Shown: piece by piece, positions 25,821 through 34,944 of the stretch
Numbering within the stretch: position 1 is the first letter of the stretch
Layout: every line of letters starts with the position of its first letter
NCBI RefSeq assembly: GCF_004341945.1
Contig: NZ_SMBP01000004.1
Location: forward strand, 101,581 to 165,580
Source: Longicatena caecimuris
GTDB taxonomy: Bacteria; Bacillota_I; Bacilli_A; Erysipelotrichales; Erysipelotrichaceae
Direction of reading: 5' to 3'
Length of the DNA: 64,000 bases
Translations under genes and position numbers: made by a program
Notes under the pieces: model-generated
The model's input: the letters and a program-made list of their open reading frames with translations, nothing else
Databases searched by the model: none
What the model was told of the DNA's origin: nothing

Positions 25821-26518
25821 AATTGCATCATGTTGAAAAATTGTTTTTAGGAGATAAGGGTATCCACGATATAACAATTACGTTTCAGTCAGGGGAAATT
25901 TATGGCATCTTAGGGCGCAATGGCAGTGGTAAAACAACCTTGTTGAAGTGTATATTAGGCTTATTAGAAGTAGATAAAGGACAGATTTTGCTAAATGGAA
26001 AGCCTGCCTGTGAACAGTTGCAGGATATCGCATTTGCAAGTGCTGATGGCAGTAGTCTTCCTTATATGAAAGGAAAGGAATACGGACAATTTCTAGCGCA
26101 GTACTATCCATCCTTCTCAATGGAGGATTACTTACATTTTCTCAATCGTTTTGAACTAGATGCACAAGAGCGTATAGCGTCTTTATCAAAAGGGGGAAAG
26201 ATGAAAATAGAACTGGCCGCTGCTTTTGCGCAACATGCCAAATTGATATTAATGGATGAACCCTTTACTTCTTTGGATATGTATGCTAAGGAAGATTGTA
26301 TTCATGCTGTTTTAGAAGAAGTTATGGAAGAACGAATTTTGTTAATATCCACACATGATATCGCTGAAATTGAGACAATTGCGGATGGCTGTCTTGTTTT
26401 AGAAAATGGACGCTTAGCAGAAGTATTCACTATGGATGATTTGCATGAGCAAGGGGAAGATCTGAAAACACGTTTAGCTGCCTATCGCCCTGAAAAAGAT
26501 AAGGAAAACAGAGAATAA
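25814..26518 (+). CDS. ABC transporter ATP-binding protein
   Basis: A standard nucleotide-binding domain of 234 residues: Walker A GRNGSGKTT near residue 35, a degenerate ABC signature SLSKGGKMKIEL near residue 132, Walker B LILMDEP near 155 and the switch histidine in ISTHD near 188. The start at 25814 follows AGGAGG. It is the YtrB/CcmA-like ATPase for the two permeases encoded upstream and completes the GntR-controlled operon. Confidence 0.93.
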   Translation: MLELHHVEKLFLGDKGIHDITITFQSGEIYGILGRNGSGKTTLLKCILGLLEVDKGQILLNGKPACEQLQDIAFASADGSSLPYMKGKEYGQFLAQYYPSFSMEDYLHFLNRFELDAQERIASLSKGGKMKIELAAAFAQHAKLILMDEPFTSLDMYAKEDCIHAVLEEVMEERILLISTHDIAEIETIADGCLVLENGRLAEVFTMDDLHEQGEDLKTRLAAYRPEKDKENRE

Positions 26519-26670
26519 GAGAATGTAGAAATATACTATAAATAGCTATATAAAGTATAAAATGATGGTTTTTTATACATCATACAGCTTATTTTAGAAG
26601 TATTATGTATATTCTTCGCTATTTTAAGAAAGGCTTATACGAAAGCTTGAAGAAGCGAATTATAAAAGGA

Positions 26671-26720
26671 AAAGGTTTGTATCAGGCTACTATATTCACC
26701 TAAGGATACAAACCTTTTTT
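26671..26720 (+). terminator. Bidirectional terminator after the ABC operon
   Basis: AAAGGTTTGTATC (26671-26683) pairs with GATACAAACCTTT and a T-tract follows. The complementary A-run upstream makes it usable for the convergent FAD dehydrogenase gene as well. Confidence 0.8.
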
Positions 26721-26743
26721 GTGCTTCATTTTTCATTTTTGCT

Positions 26744-28111
26744 CTATTTCTGATATAAATATCTGGCAACATGCACTCCACTGGCACTGGCATGACTTAA
26801 GGAATGAGTAACGCCACTGCAATCGCCAATAACGAATAACCCTTTATGACAGGTTTCCAGATTTTTATTAATTTCTACTTCTAAATTGTAGAATTTGACT
26901 TCTACACCATACAACAAGGTATCATCATTTGCCGTCCCGGGTGCAACCTTATCCAAACGATAAATCATTTCAATGATATCATCCAACTGACGTTTTGGAA
27001 TTACCAGACTTAAATCGCCGGGAGTTGCGGATAACGTCGGTGTGACAAAGCTTTCTGCTATACGTCCTTCGGTACTACGTTGTCCTCGAATCAAATCACC
27101 GAAGCGCTGAACAATGACACCGCCACCTAACATATTCGATAAACGGGCAATGCTTTCGCCATATTCATTACTGTTTTTAAATGGTTCCGTAAAATGGTTG
27201 CTGACAAGAAGCGCGAAATTGGTGTTTTCGGTATAACGTTTTGGATCTTCATAGCTATGACCATTTACGGTAATGATGCCATTGGTGTTCTCACTTACGA
27301 CTACACCACGTGGATTCATACAAAACGTACGTACTTTATCTTGATATTTTTCACTTCGGTAAACAATTTTACTTTCATAAAGTTCATCTGTCAGATCAGA
27401 GAAGATACGATAAGGAAGCTCTACACGAACACCGATATCCACGCGATTACTTTTCGTGCGAATATGCAAAGAATCACAAATAGCTTCCATCCACTTACTG
27501 CCGCTACGACCAGTAGAGATAATGCAATTGGTTCCGGTAAAGCTATGTTCACCGCTCCATATACGATAACCATCCTCTACTTTTTCTACCTTATCGATAT
27601 GGGTATTAAAATGAATGTCGATTTGATCTTTTAATTGATGATACAGGTGTTCCAGTACAATGTAATTTACATCGGTACCAAGATGACGAACACTTGCCTC
27701 TAGCAAATGTAAATCGTTCTGCATACATACCTTTTTTAAATGTGTGTTGCCGGTAGAATAAAGCTTTGTACCTTTACCACCATTTTCAACATTAATTTTA
27801 TCCACATACTCCATCAACTCTATGGCTTTATTTCTGCCGATATATTCGTAAAGTGTTCCGCCGAATTGGTTCGTGATATTATATTTACCATCAGAAAAAG
27901 CGCCGGCACCGCCAAATCCATTCATGATACTGCAAGATTTGCAATTTACACAGGATTTGATCTTATCACCATCGATTGGACATTTACGTTTTTCCAAAGA
28001 TGTGCCTGATTCAAATAGACCGATCTTTAATTCAGGGTTTAATTTCATTGCTTCATAAGCCGAAAAAATCCCGCCGGGCCCTGCCCCGATTATCAGCAAA
28101 TCATACTTCAT
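26744..28111 (-). CDS. FAD-dependent dehydrogenase (COG2509-type)
   Basis: The 455-residue flavoprotein begins LLIIGAGPGGIFSAYEA (Rossmann FAD site) and has the cysteine-rich insert CPI..CVNCKSC near residues 44-60, followed by NGFGGAGAFSDGK, which is the signature of this uncharacterised group. The C-terminal FVIGDCSGVTHSLSHASASG is the second FAD-binding motif. Members are cytoplasmic oxidoreductases of unknown substrate, sometimes linked to NAD(P)H pools or electron-transfer proteins. The gene stands alone, convergent to the ABC operon. Confidence 0.9.
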   Translation of the reverse strand: MKYDLLIIGAGPGGIFSAYEAMKLNPELKIGLFESGTSLEKRKCPIDGDKIKSCVNCKSCSIMNGFGGAGAFSDGKYNITNQFGGTLYEYIGRNKAIELMEYVDKINVENGGKGTKLYSTGNTHLKKVCMQNDLHLLEASVRHLGTDVNYIVLEHLYHQLKDQIDIHFNTHIDKVEKVEDGYRIWSGEHSFTGTNCIISTGRSGSKWMEAICDSLHIRTKSNRVDIGVRVELPYRIFSDLTDELYESKIVYRSEKYQDKVRTFCMNPRGVVVSENTNGIITVNGHSYEDPKRYTENTNFALLVSNHFTEPFKNSNEYGESIARLSNMLGGGVIVQRFGDLIRGQRSTEGRIAESFVTPTLSATPGDLSLVIPKRQLDDIIEMIYRLDKVAPGTANDDTLLYGVEVKFYNLEVEINKNLETCHKGLFVIGDCSGVTHSLSHASASGVHVARYLYQK

Positions 28112-28585
28112 AGTTTACCTCCGTGTCTTACATGACTAGTTTAAGGGAAACGTGAAATTTCCTAGAGTATTTTAACACATTCCTGTTAAAATACCAGTGT
28201 TTTGTCTTTATTAACGAATCGTTTTATCGAATAAGAGTGTGATTGTCTTACTTGTTGGCTGTTTTCTTTAATATATTATAAGGAAAACGATGATACAATT
28301 TATCGAGAATAGTATCTTTATGGTGGTTGAGCGTAAATATCTTTTTAGCTAGAAGGCTTTTTTAGTATGTATCGTCATTTAATAAGCTAAGCCCGAATCC
28401 CCTCTGTTATACCACTAATTTGTATATTCATTGTGAGTTTATATAATTTATAGCATATTTAAGTATGATTCTTTTGCATGTGTATGTTCCATTTCAGTAT
28501 TTGTGATGGAGAACTTGGATAAAATTGTGAGCGGCTATGTTTAAAACAAGATAGATAGAGCATACTTCAGCTATGAGGTGAATGT
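28112..28585. other. 474-bp intergenic region without a recognised gene
   Basis: AT-rich sequence between divergent genes. I see no convincing frame, RNA gene or strong hairpin. A sequence TTTTATCGAATA near 28220 resembles the TTTTTTTATCGAATG motif of the GntR region, but as a single weak copy. Confidence 0.5.
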
Positions 28586-28966
28586 ATGAAGAAATATATG
28601 GTAATTGGAGGTATTTGGCTGGCAGTGCTTATGACGATCATGACTTGTAGCAGTAAGACATCCTTGCAGTATGAAATTCATTTTGACAGTACAACACAAA
28701 AAACATATCCGTTTAAGGAAAAGATGCAAGATGCATATACCGAATTGGTGAGCGGTGTACATGAAGAATCTTATATTTTAATGGTATTACATAATCTAGA
28801 TATGTTTGAGGTGTCTGATAACGTACATGCCAAATGGGAAAAGAACCATCTGCATATCATAGAAGGAGATGGGAAAGGGACGACCATCACAGGTGAATTG
28901 GTTGCCCAAAGTGTCTGTATGCCAAAAGTACAACCGCGCTCTTTCCTACAAGAATTATTTCATTGA
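28586..28966 (+). CDS. Small putative lipoprotein
   Basis: 126 residues with a hydrophobic N-terminal helix ending in IMTCSS, which would be a lipobox with Thr at -1 (unusual but tolerated). The mature part is mixed alpha/beta with no recognised domain; a segment ILMVLHNLDMFEV may form an internal helix. GAGGTG precedes the ATG. Function is unknown. Confidence 0.55.
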   Translation: MKKYMVIGGIWLAVLMTIMTCSSKTSLQYEIHFDSTTQKTYPFKEKMQDAYTELVSGVHEESYILMVLHNLDMFEVSDNVHAKWEKNHLHIIEGDGKGTTITGELVAQSVCMPKVQPRSFLQELFH

Positions 28967-29088
28967 GCATGAACATAGGTTTCATGCTTTTCTTATGGCT
29001 TGTAAATATTATGAATGTGCTTAGGTTTTAGAAGACGAAGAAAAAAAAGAATGGTATAATATTAACGTTATGAAATGAGGTGGTCATT

Positions 29089-29964
29089 GTGCAGCTGAAT
29101 ACAAAAGAAACGCTGCGGGATCTGGCTTGGATTTTAGCAGGTAATATTACGTTGGCAATCGGTGTTGCCTGGTTCATATTGCCCAATAATGTATTGACCG
29201 GAGGTTTAGCTGGTGTGGCGATTGCCTTAGAGCCATTAATTCATGTTACACCGGAAATTGTGATAAATGTATTAACCGTTGTTTTATTCGTGGCAGGTTC
29301 TTTCATATTAGGAAAGAAATTTGCGATGAAGACCATTTTAAGTACCATCTGTTATCCATTATTCTTATCACTGTTATCATTTTTAGCAGCGCATTATATA
29401 CCGGCAGATACTTTTATTATGGATAAATATTTGGCGACTATTTATGGAGGTGCTTTGATGGGGATTGGGGTCGGTTGTGTTTTCCGTACCGGCGCAAGCA
29501 CCGGTGGTATGGACATTCCACCACTGATCATAAATAAATACACGCATATTCCTTTACCATCTCTGGTATTGATTATTGATGCATTGACTGTCTTACTGGG
29601 GGCTGCGGTATATGGCTTGCAGGCAGCATTGACAGGTATTTTATCTGTTTGGGTCAGCAGCTTTATGATCAATAAAACCATGTTGATAGGTGGACATGAT
29701 GCTAAAAACGTTATGATAATTTCCGAAAAGTATAAAGAGATCATGAATAAGGTTCATGAACGTTTGGAAAGAGGCACGACCATTCTTGAGGCCAATGGCG
29801 GATATTCAAATGAGCGAAAACCGGTCTTAATGGTTGTTGTAACGAAAAAACAGCTGCCGGAGTTACAGCATATGATCAGTCACATTGATGCAGAAGCTTT
29901 TGTAATTGTGACAGATACAAATGAAGTACAGGGATTAGGCTTTACTTATGAAGAAGAGTTATAA
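29089..29964 (+). CDS. YitT-family membrane protein with DUF2179 domain
   Basis: About 291 residues, starting at a GTG at 29089 after GAGGTG. Five membrane helices (first AWILAGNITLAIGVAWFILP, with the family motif NNVLTGGLAGVAI) are followed by a soluble C-terminal DUF2179 domain (about residues 215-290, IMISEKYKEIM-like and LEANGGYSNERKPVLMVVV). This is the typical YitT/YebE layout of Firmicutes. The function of the family is unknown. A TATAAT is present about 30 nt upstream. Confidence 0.92.
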   Translation: MQLNTKETLRDLAWILAGNITLAIGVAWFILPNNVLTGGLAGVAIALEPLIHVTPEIVINVLTVVLFVAGSFILGKKFAMKTILSTICYPLFLSLLSFLAAHYIPADTFIMDKYLATIYGGALMGIGVGCVFRTGASTGGMDIPPLIINKYTHIPLPSLVLIIDALTVLLGAAVYGLQAALTGILSVWVSSFMINKTMLIGGHDAKNVMIISEKYKEIMNKVHERLERGTTILEANGGYSNERKPVLMVVVTKKQLPELQHMISHIDAEAFVIVTDTNEVQGLGFTYEEEL

Positions 29965-30002
29965 GGGAAACATCATATTATATAAGGATGAGGAGATCAA
30001 CT

Positions 30003-30791
30003 ATGCAGAACTTTAATTATCACAGTCATACAAAACGCTGCGAGCATGCCATTGGAGAAGATGAAGAATATGTAAAAGCAGCCATTGCCAACGGTTTTCA
30101 AGTTATGGGCTTTAGTGATCATGCGCCATATGCAGGTGTTCATACACCGGGAGAGCGTATGGATAAGGAAGCATTGGAAGGCTATATCGCCAGTGTAAAA
30201 GCGTTGCAGAAGAAATATGAAAAGGAAATTGAAATACGCATTGGCTTAGAGTTTGAGTATTTTGAAGATCAGTTGCTAGAATTGTTGGAATATCGCGATC
30301 GCTTTGACTATATGATTATCGGACAGCATGGTCCGGCCTTGTATGAACCGGAATTTTATGAAGCGAATACGGATGAGGATGTATTGCGCTATGCAAATCT
30401 TATCCGTAAAGCGTGTGAAAAAGGACTTCCGGATATTATCGCACATCCTGACTTATTTATGTTCAGTAAGCCACAGTGGACACCTGCATGTGAGGAAGCA
30501 GCACGCATCATTTGTCAAAGTGCCTGTGATGCCAACATTCCTATTGAGATAAACCTAAATGGATTGAAATATGGTAAACGCCAGATTGGTGAGGAATGGC
30601 GTTATACTTATCCATATCGCGCGTTCTGGAAAGTAGCAGAACAGTATCCTGTGGATGTAGTCTATGGACTGGATGCTCATACACCTGAAAAATATGCAGA
30701 TAAAAAATGTTTTGAAATTGTCGATCATGAAATTGTTTATGGTTTAAATTTGCATAAACGCACAAAACTTATGTTTGAGAAAAAATTATAA
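30003..30791 (+). CDS. PHP-domain histidinol-phosphatase-like protein
   Basis: The 262-residue protein has the PHP metal-binding pattern: NYHSHTKRCEHA near the N-terminus, GFSDHAPY near residue 35, GLEFEYFED near 80, IGQHGPAL, AHPDLFMF and GLDAHTPE toward the C-terminus. This is the HisK-type histidinol phosphatase group. No his biosynthesis genes are nearby, so the substrate may be another phosphoester. The start at 30003 follows GAGGAG; an upstream ATG gives a few extra residues only. Confidence 0.88.
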   Translation: MQNFNYHSHTKRCEHAIGEDEEYVKAAIANGFQVMGFSDHAPYAGVHTPGERMDKEALEGYIASVKALQKKYEKEIEIRIGLEFEYFEDQLLELLEYRDRFDYMIIGQHGPALYEPEFYEANTDEDVLRYANLIRKACEKGLPDIIAHPDLFMFSKPQWTPACEEAARIICQSACDANIPIEINLNGLKYGKRQIGEEWRYTYPYRAFWKVAEQYPVDVVYGLDAHTPEKYADKKCFEIVDHEIVYGLNLHKRTKLMFEKKL

Positions 30792-30832
30792 AGGCGCGAA
30801 TTGGGTTTTGTGATTTGAAGAATTTGTTGATG

Positions 30833-30880
30833 ACACCTGTAAAACGAGGAGAAATTCCCAGTAATTTACAGGTGTTTTTC
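30833..30880 (+). terminator. Terminator after the PHP gene
   Basis: ACACCTGTAAA (30833-30843) and TTTACAGGTGT (30865-30875) with TTTTCTTT following. The next 330 bp to the following gene hold no clear gene. Confidence 0.75.
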
Positions 30881-31224
30881 TTTGCTTTTTCACAATTGCC
30901 GGATAATTTCAGAATATCTGATAAACAGGGGAGTGATACCGATTTCAGAAAATGAAACAAAAGATAAAAAACACTTTTATATGTGAAAATATAACGAAAT
31001 TCACAAGTGATTTTACGCATATTATAAAGCTTTGCAACATACATATTTTGATAGTGGGACGATATTTAGGGCATAAAACTAAATTTCGACAGAAAAATTC
31101 TCGGTATAAAGTTATAAATTAAGGGAAAAATAGGTAATAACACATGTTAAAAAGCAAAAAAATTGGACAAGTTGAAAAAAGTATGCTAGACTATTGCTTG
31201 TTTCGTACAAAAGGAGGAACATCA

Positions 31225-32013
31225 ATGAACTCAAAACGAATAAAATTCGCTTTATTCATCAGTGTTTTCGCTTTATATGGGTGTGCAAGCGGGAGTAAAT
31301 CGACATCAACACAGACGCTAAGCACTGCGAACATAACAACGATTAATAAAACAGATGCAGCGCAGATGCCTGCACTTCATACAACTGAAATGATGAATAT
31401 CACCGAGGACGTATCCGCACTTTCGCTCATGGCAAATGATGCAAGTGTATCACAAAGATTCAGCACACTGTTACAAAACCGAGATGTTAAAGGAAGCCTT
31501 CGTACACAGAAAGCGATAAAAAATTACAGTGTGAAAATGAATCAACGCATTCGCAAAAAGCAACAAGAACAGGCAAAACGTGAGGCGAGAACCTTTACTC
31601 CTATGACAACAACCTATGGTGTTGACTGTTATGGCTGTGGCGGTGAAGATGGACGTGGAGGAACTTCACTTGGCGTTACTTTGGATGCCGATATGGGCGT
31701 TATGATGCCGGATGGCAGCTGGCAAAGAGGCATTCGATATGGGAAGTATTACATCATAGCAGCTGATCCAAGTATTCCTTTATGCTCCATCATTAAGATT
31801 AGCAACCATGGACTTAGCGGCAGTGGTATTTCACCGGATAAACCTTATTACGCAATCGTATTAGATCGCGGTGGAGCCATTTATGGAAGTCATCTGGATT
31901 TATATATCGGAAGAGAAAATTCCGGTGCCATTGTTAAAGTAAAACAAACCACACCGAAAGCGGAAATCATCCGTGTTGGCGGTAAAAGCGGGCCACGCAG
32001 CTGTGCTCTATAG
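31225..32013 (+). CDS. 3D-domain lipoprotein (cell-wall-associated)
   Basis: About 262 residues; the start at 31225 follows AAAGGAGG. The signal peptide ends in the lipobox ALYGC. The C-terminal third carries a 3D (Asp-Asp-Asp) domain: AADPSIPLCSIIKISN, then YYAIVLDRGGAI and SHLDLYIG, the catalytic-aspartate pattern of lytic-transglycosylase-like YuiC/Rpf-related proteins. A role in peptidoglycan remodelling is likely. An unstructured Ser/Thr/Asn-rich stretch follows the lipobox. Confidence 0.85.
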   Translation: MNSKRIKFALFISVFALYGCASGSKSTSTQTLSTANITTINKTDAAQMPALHTTEMMNITEDVSALSLMANDASVSQRFSTLLQNRDVKGSLRTQKAIKNYSVKMNQRIRKKQQEQAKREARTFTPMTTTYGVDCYGCGGEDGRGGTSLGVTLDADMGVMMPDGSWQRGIRYGKYYIIAADPSIPLCSIIKISNHGLSGSGISPDKPYYAIVLDRGGAIYGSHLDLYIGRENSGAIVKVKQTTPKAEIIRVGGKSGPRSCAL

Positions 32014-32040
32014 TAAAGTAAAACGTAAATATCTTTATAC

Positions 32041-32085
32041 TGAACCCCTTATCGTAGTTATCCACCTTTTGGGGTTCTTTTATTT
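32041..32085 (+). terminator. Terminator of the 3D-domain gene
   Basis: GAACCCC (32042-32048) pairs with GGGGTTC (32071-32077), followed by TTTTATTTTAT. Confidence 0.75.
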
Positions 32086-32167
32086 TATAAACGACTTAAG
32101 GTTTTGAAAGGCTTTTTAAGCTGATTATAAGCAACGTGATGACATATAGTCATAAAAAAACGTATCC

Positions 32168-32713
32168 TCACGTAGGGATACGTTTTGTTGCTTTTAAAGC
32201 AAAGTATAACAGGGCAACATCGATAGGGAACATGATTACATTTTTGAAAATACGCAACAGGGTAAAAAGCTGGCTTTGATACAGTATATTTAACCATAAC
32301 GAAGTTAAGAAAAGATTAATGAAGACGGTAATACACAATCGAGCGGCTAAAACACGGAGAAACGATAATTCTTTCTTGTAGAAAAAGCAGCCATAGATCA
32401 TGCCGATTAAAAATTCATTCAAGGCAAAACCGGGAAAATACGGGCCATCCGGACGGGCAATGTATTTTAAGGTATCGGCAATGATGCCGGCAAAGCCAGT
32501 TAACACAGGCCCATAGATCATACCGGAAACACCGGCAAATATACTTGAGAAGCCAATACGTAAAGTTGGTGAAAGAGGAATAAAGAAGGTGCCTGCTACT
32601 ACATTTAACGTTGTCAGCATCGCACATCCGCAAATGGATTTCACTTTCTTCATCTCTTTACTGCTTTCTTTGATTAATTTTGGCAACTGCATAATTTCTT
32701 TCGCAAAGTTCAT
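32168..32713 (-). CDS. folT: Folate ECF-transporter S-component
   Basis: The 181-residue membrane protein has six hydrophobic helices; the FolT-type sequence near the middle (FSSIFAGVSGMIYGPVLTGFAGIIADTLKYIARPDG) includes the GFxG...AD...K motif characteristic of this group. The start at 32713 lies 7 nt after AGGAGG. It would bind folate outside the cell and use a shared ECF module encoded elsewhere. A tetrahydrofolate riboswitch lies directly upstream on the same strand, which strongly supports the folate specificity. Confidence 0.88.
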   Translation of the reverse strand: MNFAKEIMQLPKLIKESSKEMKKVKSICGCAMLTTLNVVAGTFFIPLSPTLRIGFSSIFAGVSGMIYGPVLTGFAGIIADTLKYIARPDGPYFPGFALNEFLIGMIYGCFFYKKELSFLRVLAARLCITVFINLFLTSLWLNILYQSQLFTLLRIFKNVIMFPIDVALLYFALKATKRIPT

Positions 32714-32719
32714 ATAAAA

Positions 32720-32759
32720 ATACCTCCTTTTCCTGTGATGCATACGGAAAAAGAGGTAT
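32720..32759 (-). promoter_or_regulatory. Ribosome-binding-site sequestering hairpin of folT
   Basis: In the mRNA, ATACCTCTTTTTCC pairs with GGAAAAGGAGGTAT (one wobble, 12-nt loop), burying the folT ribosome-binding site. It lies just after the THF aptamer and is the likely expression platform, acting on translation. Confidence 0.7.
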
Positions 32760-32774
32760 CTCCTTTTTTCTTAT

Positions 32775-32877
32775 GCAACAGCGGGATGCAAGACTGAAAT
32801 CGCAAGAGAAACTCTTTTCGCCCCGACGACAACTCCCCGTTCGCGGATACTTAACGCTTCAATCTCTACTCTGCTTA
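32775..32877 (-). promoter_or_regulatory. Tetrahydrofolate (THF) riboswitch
   Basis: Read on the minus strand the region contains the hallmark THF-I segments in the right order: GCAGAGTAGA, GCGTTAAGT, GGGGAGTTGTCG, GGGGCGAAAAGAG, TTGCGAT and TGCATCCCGCTG, with the outer stem GTAAGCAG/CTGTTGC closing the aptamer. It lies 60 nt before folT. Binding of THF should reduce folate uptake. Confidence 0.88.
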
Positions 32878-32931
32878 CATGCTGATTATAGGATAGTATG
32901 TAGTATTTTACAAGAAAAAAATTATCGAAAT

Positions 32932-34197
32932 TTAGGATTCATAAGATTTTCGTTTCGCAGCTGATGGAATTTTAAATTCATCCCGATATTTGGCGATGGT
33001 TCTTCGTGAGATCGTATAGCCTTCATGAAGTAAGATATCGCATAGTTTTTGATCGCTGTAGGGCTTCTTGTGATCTTCGTTTCGTATGAGTTCTTTCAAG
33101 CGTTCCTGTACTTCTTTTACGCTGCCATTTGATAAGGCGTGAACAAAGAAGTATTTTAACGGAATGGTCTGATTTTGAAAAATCATGGATTTACTGGCTA
33201 CACAACGACTGATGGTTGATTCGTGCATAGATAAGGCATCCGCAATGGTTTTCATGGTTAACGGCTGTAACGGTTTTCCTTCTGTGAAAAAAGGCAGTTG
33301 ATGTGCCACAATGGCTTTTGTTAAGTGCAGCAGTGTGTCACTGCGTTTTTTTATACCATTTAATAAACTTTCGGCTTTTTTCTTTTCTTGCTTCAAATAG
33401 TCTTTCATTTCTTCATAATGAGCAGGAAAGTCTTCCATATTCATACGCAGTCCATAGGTGTTACGGAATAATTCAATCGTGATTTCTCCATCTTCACAGG
33501 CGACATAAACATCCGGATTCAAATATACCGCAGTAGCAGCATACATCGATCCTGGTTTTGGGTGAAGGCTTTGGATTAGTTTTAAAGCCTCTTGAATATC
33601 GGTGATAGCCACATCCAACTTTTTGGCCAAAATCGTTAACTTATGTTGAGCAAGTTCACTTAAATATTCATTCACCAAAAGAATGGCCAGTTTCGCATAG
33701 GGATGAGCAAGGTTTGCCAGTTGTATTAAAAGACATTCCTGAAGATTTCTGGCTCCTACACCACTTGGTTCAAAACTTTGTAAAATATTGATTGTTTCTT
33801 CAATATCATCATAGCTATATTGTGGGAAATATCGCTGAATAGCTTTATTGGAATAAGGCAGATAGCCGTTATCATCCAATAGATCCGCAAGAAATACGGC
33901 TAAATCAACAAAAAGTGGTTTATTGTATTGATGAATTTGTTCCTGCAATACCTCACTGAGTGTTTGTTCTTGAATGACATAATTCATCATAAGTTCAAAA
34001 TTGCGCTCACACTTTTGGATATAGCCGGTTTCATATTGGATATCCTGTTCCAATAAGGGATTGCTTTCTACCTGTTCTTCAATATATGTCTGTAATTCAC
34101 TGCTGGAAAAGGACAGGATCTTAAGATCCTGCTGCTGTTTCATGGTTAAGACTTGTTTTTGTTTTAGTGTAGGACGCATTTCCTGTTTCATTTTCAT
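32932..34197 (-). CDS. rpoN: RNA polymerase sigma-54 factor
   Basis: 421 residues. The N-terminal Gln-rich activator-interacting region (LKQKQVLTMKQQQDLKIL, then SSELQTYIEEQVESNPLLEQ), the core-binding middle part and the C-terminal RpoN box (RRTIAKYRDEF) are all present. ATG at 34197 is chosen because AGGTG lies 6 nt upstream; nearby GTG and ATG codons overlap this site. RpoN directs transcription from -24/-12 promoters with an AAA+ activator. Two such promoters and a LevR-type activator are encoded within the next 5 kb. Confidence 0.96.
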   Translation of the reverse strand: MKMKQEMRPTLKQKQVLTMKQQQDLKILSFSSSELQTYIEEQVESNPLLEQDIQYETGYIQKCERNFELMMNYVIQEQTLSEVLQEQIHQYNKPLFVDLAVFLADLLDDNGYLPYSNKAIQRYFPQYSYDDIEETINILQSFEPSGVGARNLQECLLIQLANLAHPYAKLAILLVNEYLSELAQHKLTILAKKLDVAITDIQEALKLIQSLHPKPGSMYAATAVYLNPDVYVACEDGEITIELFRNTYGLRMNMEDFPAHYEEMKDYLKQEKKKAESLLNGIKKRSDTLLHLTKAIVAHQLPFFTEGKPLQPLTMKTIADALSMHESTISRCVASKSMIFQNQTIPLKYFFVHALSNGSVKEVQERLKELIRNEDHKKPYSDQKLCDILLHEGYTISRRTIAKYRDEFKIPSAAKRKSYES

Positions 34198-34258
34198 ATA
34201 CATCACCTGTATGTATTATAACGTAAGTAAGCGCTTTTAGAAATACCTTGTTCGTGTA

Positions 34259-34275
34259 TTGGCATGGAAATTGCT
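34259..34275 (+). promoter_or_regulatory. Sigma-54 (-24/-12) promoter
   Basis: TTGGCATGGAAATTGCT contains GG (34261-34262) and GC (34273-34274) separated by exactly 10 bp, matching the TGGCAC-N5-TTGC consensus closely. It lies 25 bp upstream of the YitT-like start. Confidence 0.85.
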
Positions 34276-34299
34276 ACAAAAAAGGTGGAGGTGTTTGTT

Positions 34300-34929
34300 A
34301 TGAGGGAAATTTTGCGTATCGTAATTGGAAATATATGTATTACATCGGCCTATGCATTTATCACGGTACCTCGTCATGTGGTAAATGGCGGAGTGACCTC
34401 CTTTTCCATGATTCTGCATGCGTTTCTTCCAGTGGATATCAGTGTCATAACCAATTGTGTTACGGTAGTGCTGTTGGGGATTTGTCTGTATTTCCTGGGA
34501 AAAGCATTTTTGATGAAGTCATTGCTTAGCAGTATCTGTTATATGGTCATGTTCAGCAGTTTTCACGCAATCGGTTATAGCCTGTCCATACCAGTATTAC
34601 CTGCAATTATCTTAGCGGCCATACTGGTAGGAATAGGATATTATTTATGTATCAGTGCCGGTTCTAGCACCGTGGGGTTTGATGTCTTAGCACTTGTCTT
34701 ACATAAACGTTATGAAAAACTGGATGTTGCCATAACGATGCGCTATATCAATATTGGTGTTATCTTATTAGGCTTTGCTTCCTATGGCGGCATTTCGATA
34801 TTGATCGGTATTGGTTTTACCATCTTACAGACACAGGTATTAAAACTACTCCTACAAAGGAATGAACAGAAAATACAGGAAGCTTCCTGCGATGAGGCAA
34901 CTGTATCAAAGTGTATCGTAAAATCATGA
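34300..34929 (+). CDS. YitT-like membrane protein under sigma-54 control
   Basis: About 209 residues; start at 34300 after AAGGTGGAGG. Five to six membrane helices, with the YitT-like pattern RHVVNGGVTSFSMIL and AGSSTVGFDVLALVLHKRY. It lacks the C-terminal DUF2179 domain that the other YitT protein in this window has. A near-consensus -24/-12 promoter precedes it and a TIM-barrel isomerase gene follows 15 bp later, so it may transport a sugar or sugar derivative; this is inference. Confidence 0.8.
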   Translation: MREILRIVIGNICITSAYAFITVPRHVVNGGVTSFSMILHAFLPVDISVITNCVTVVLLGICLYFLGKAFLMKSLLSSICYMVMFSSFHAIGYSLSIPVLPAIILAAILVGIGYYLCISAGSSTVGFDVLALVLHKRYEKLDVAITMRYINIGVILLGFASYGGISILIGIGFTILQTQVLKLLLQRNEQKIQEASCDEATVSKCIVKS

Positions 34930-34944
34930 AAGGAAGGAAAGGAT

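Noticed and set aside
30769..31044. 91-codon minus-strand frame after the PHP gene
   Set aside because: It includes the terminator hairpin, has no ribosome-binding site and no recognisable motif.
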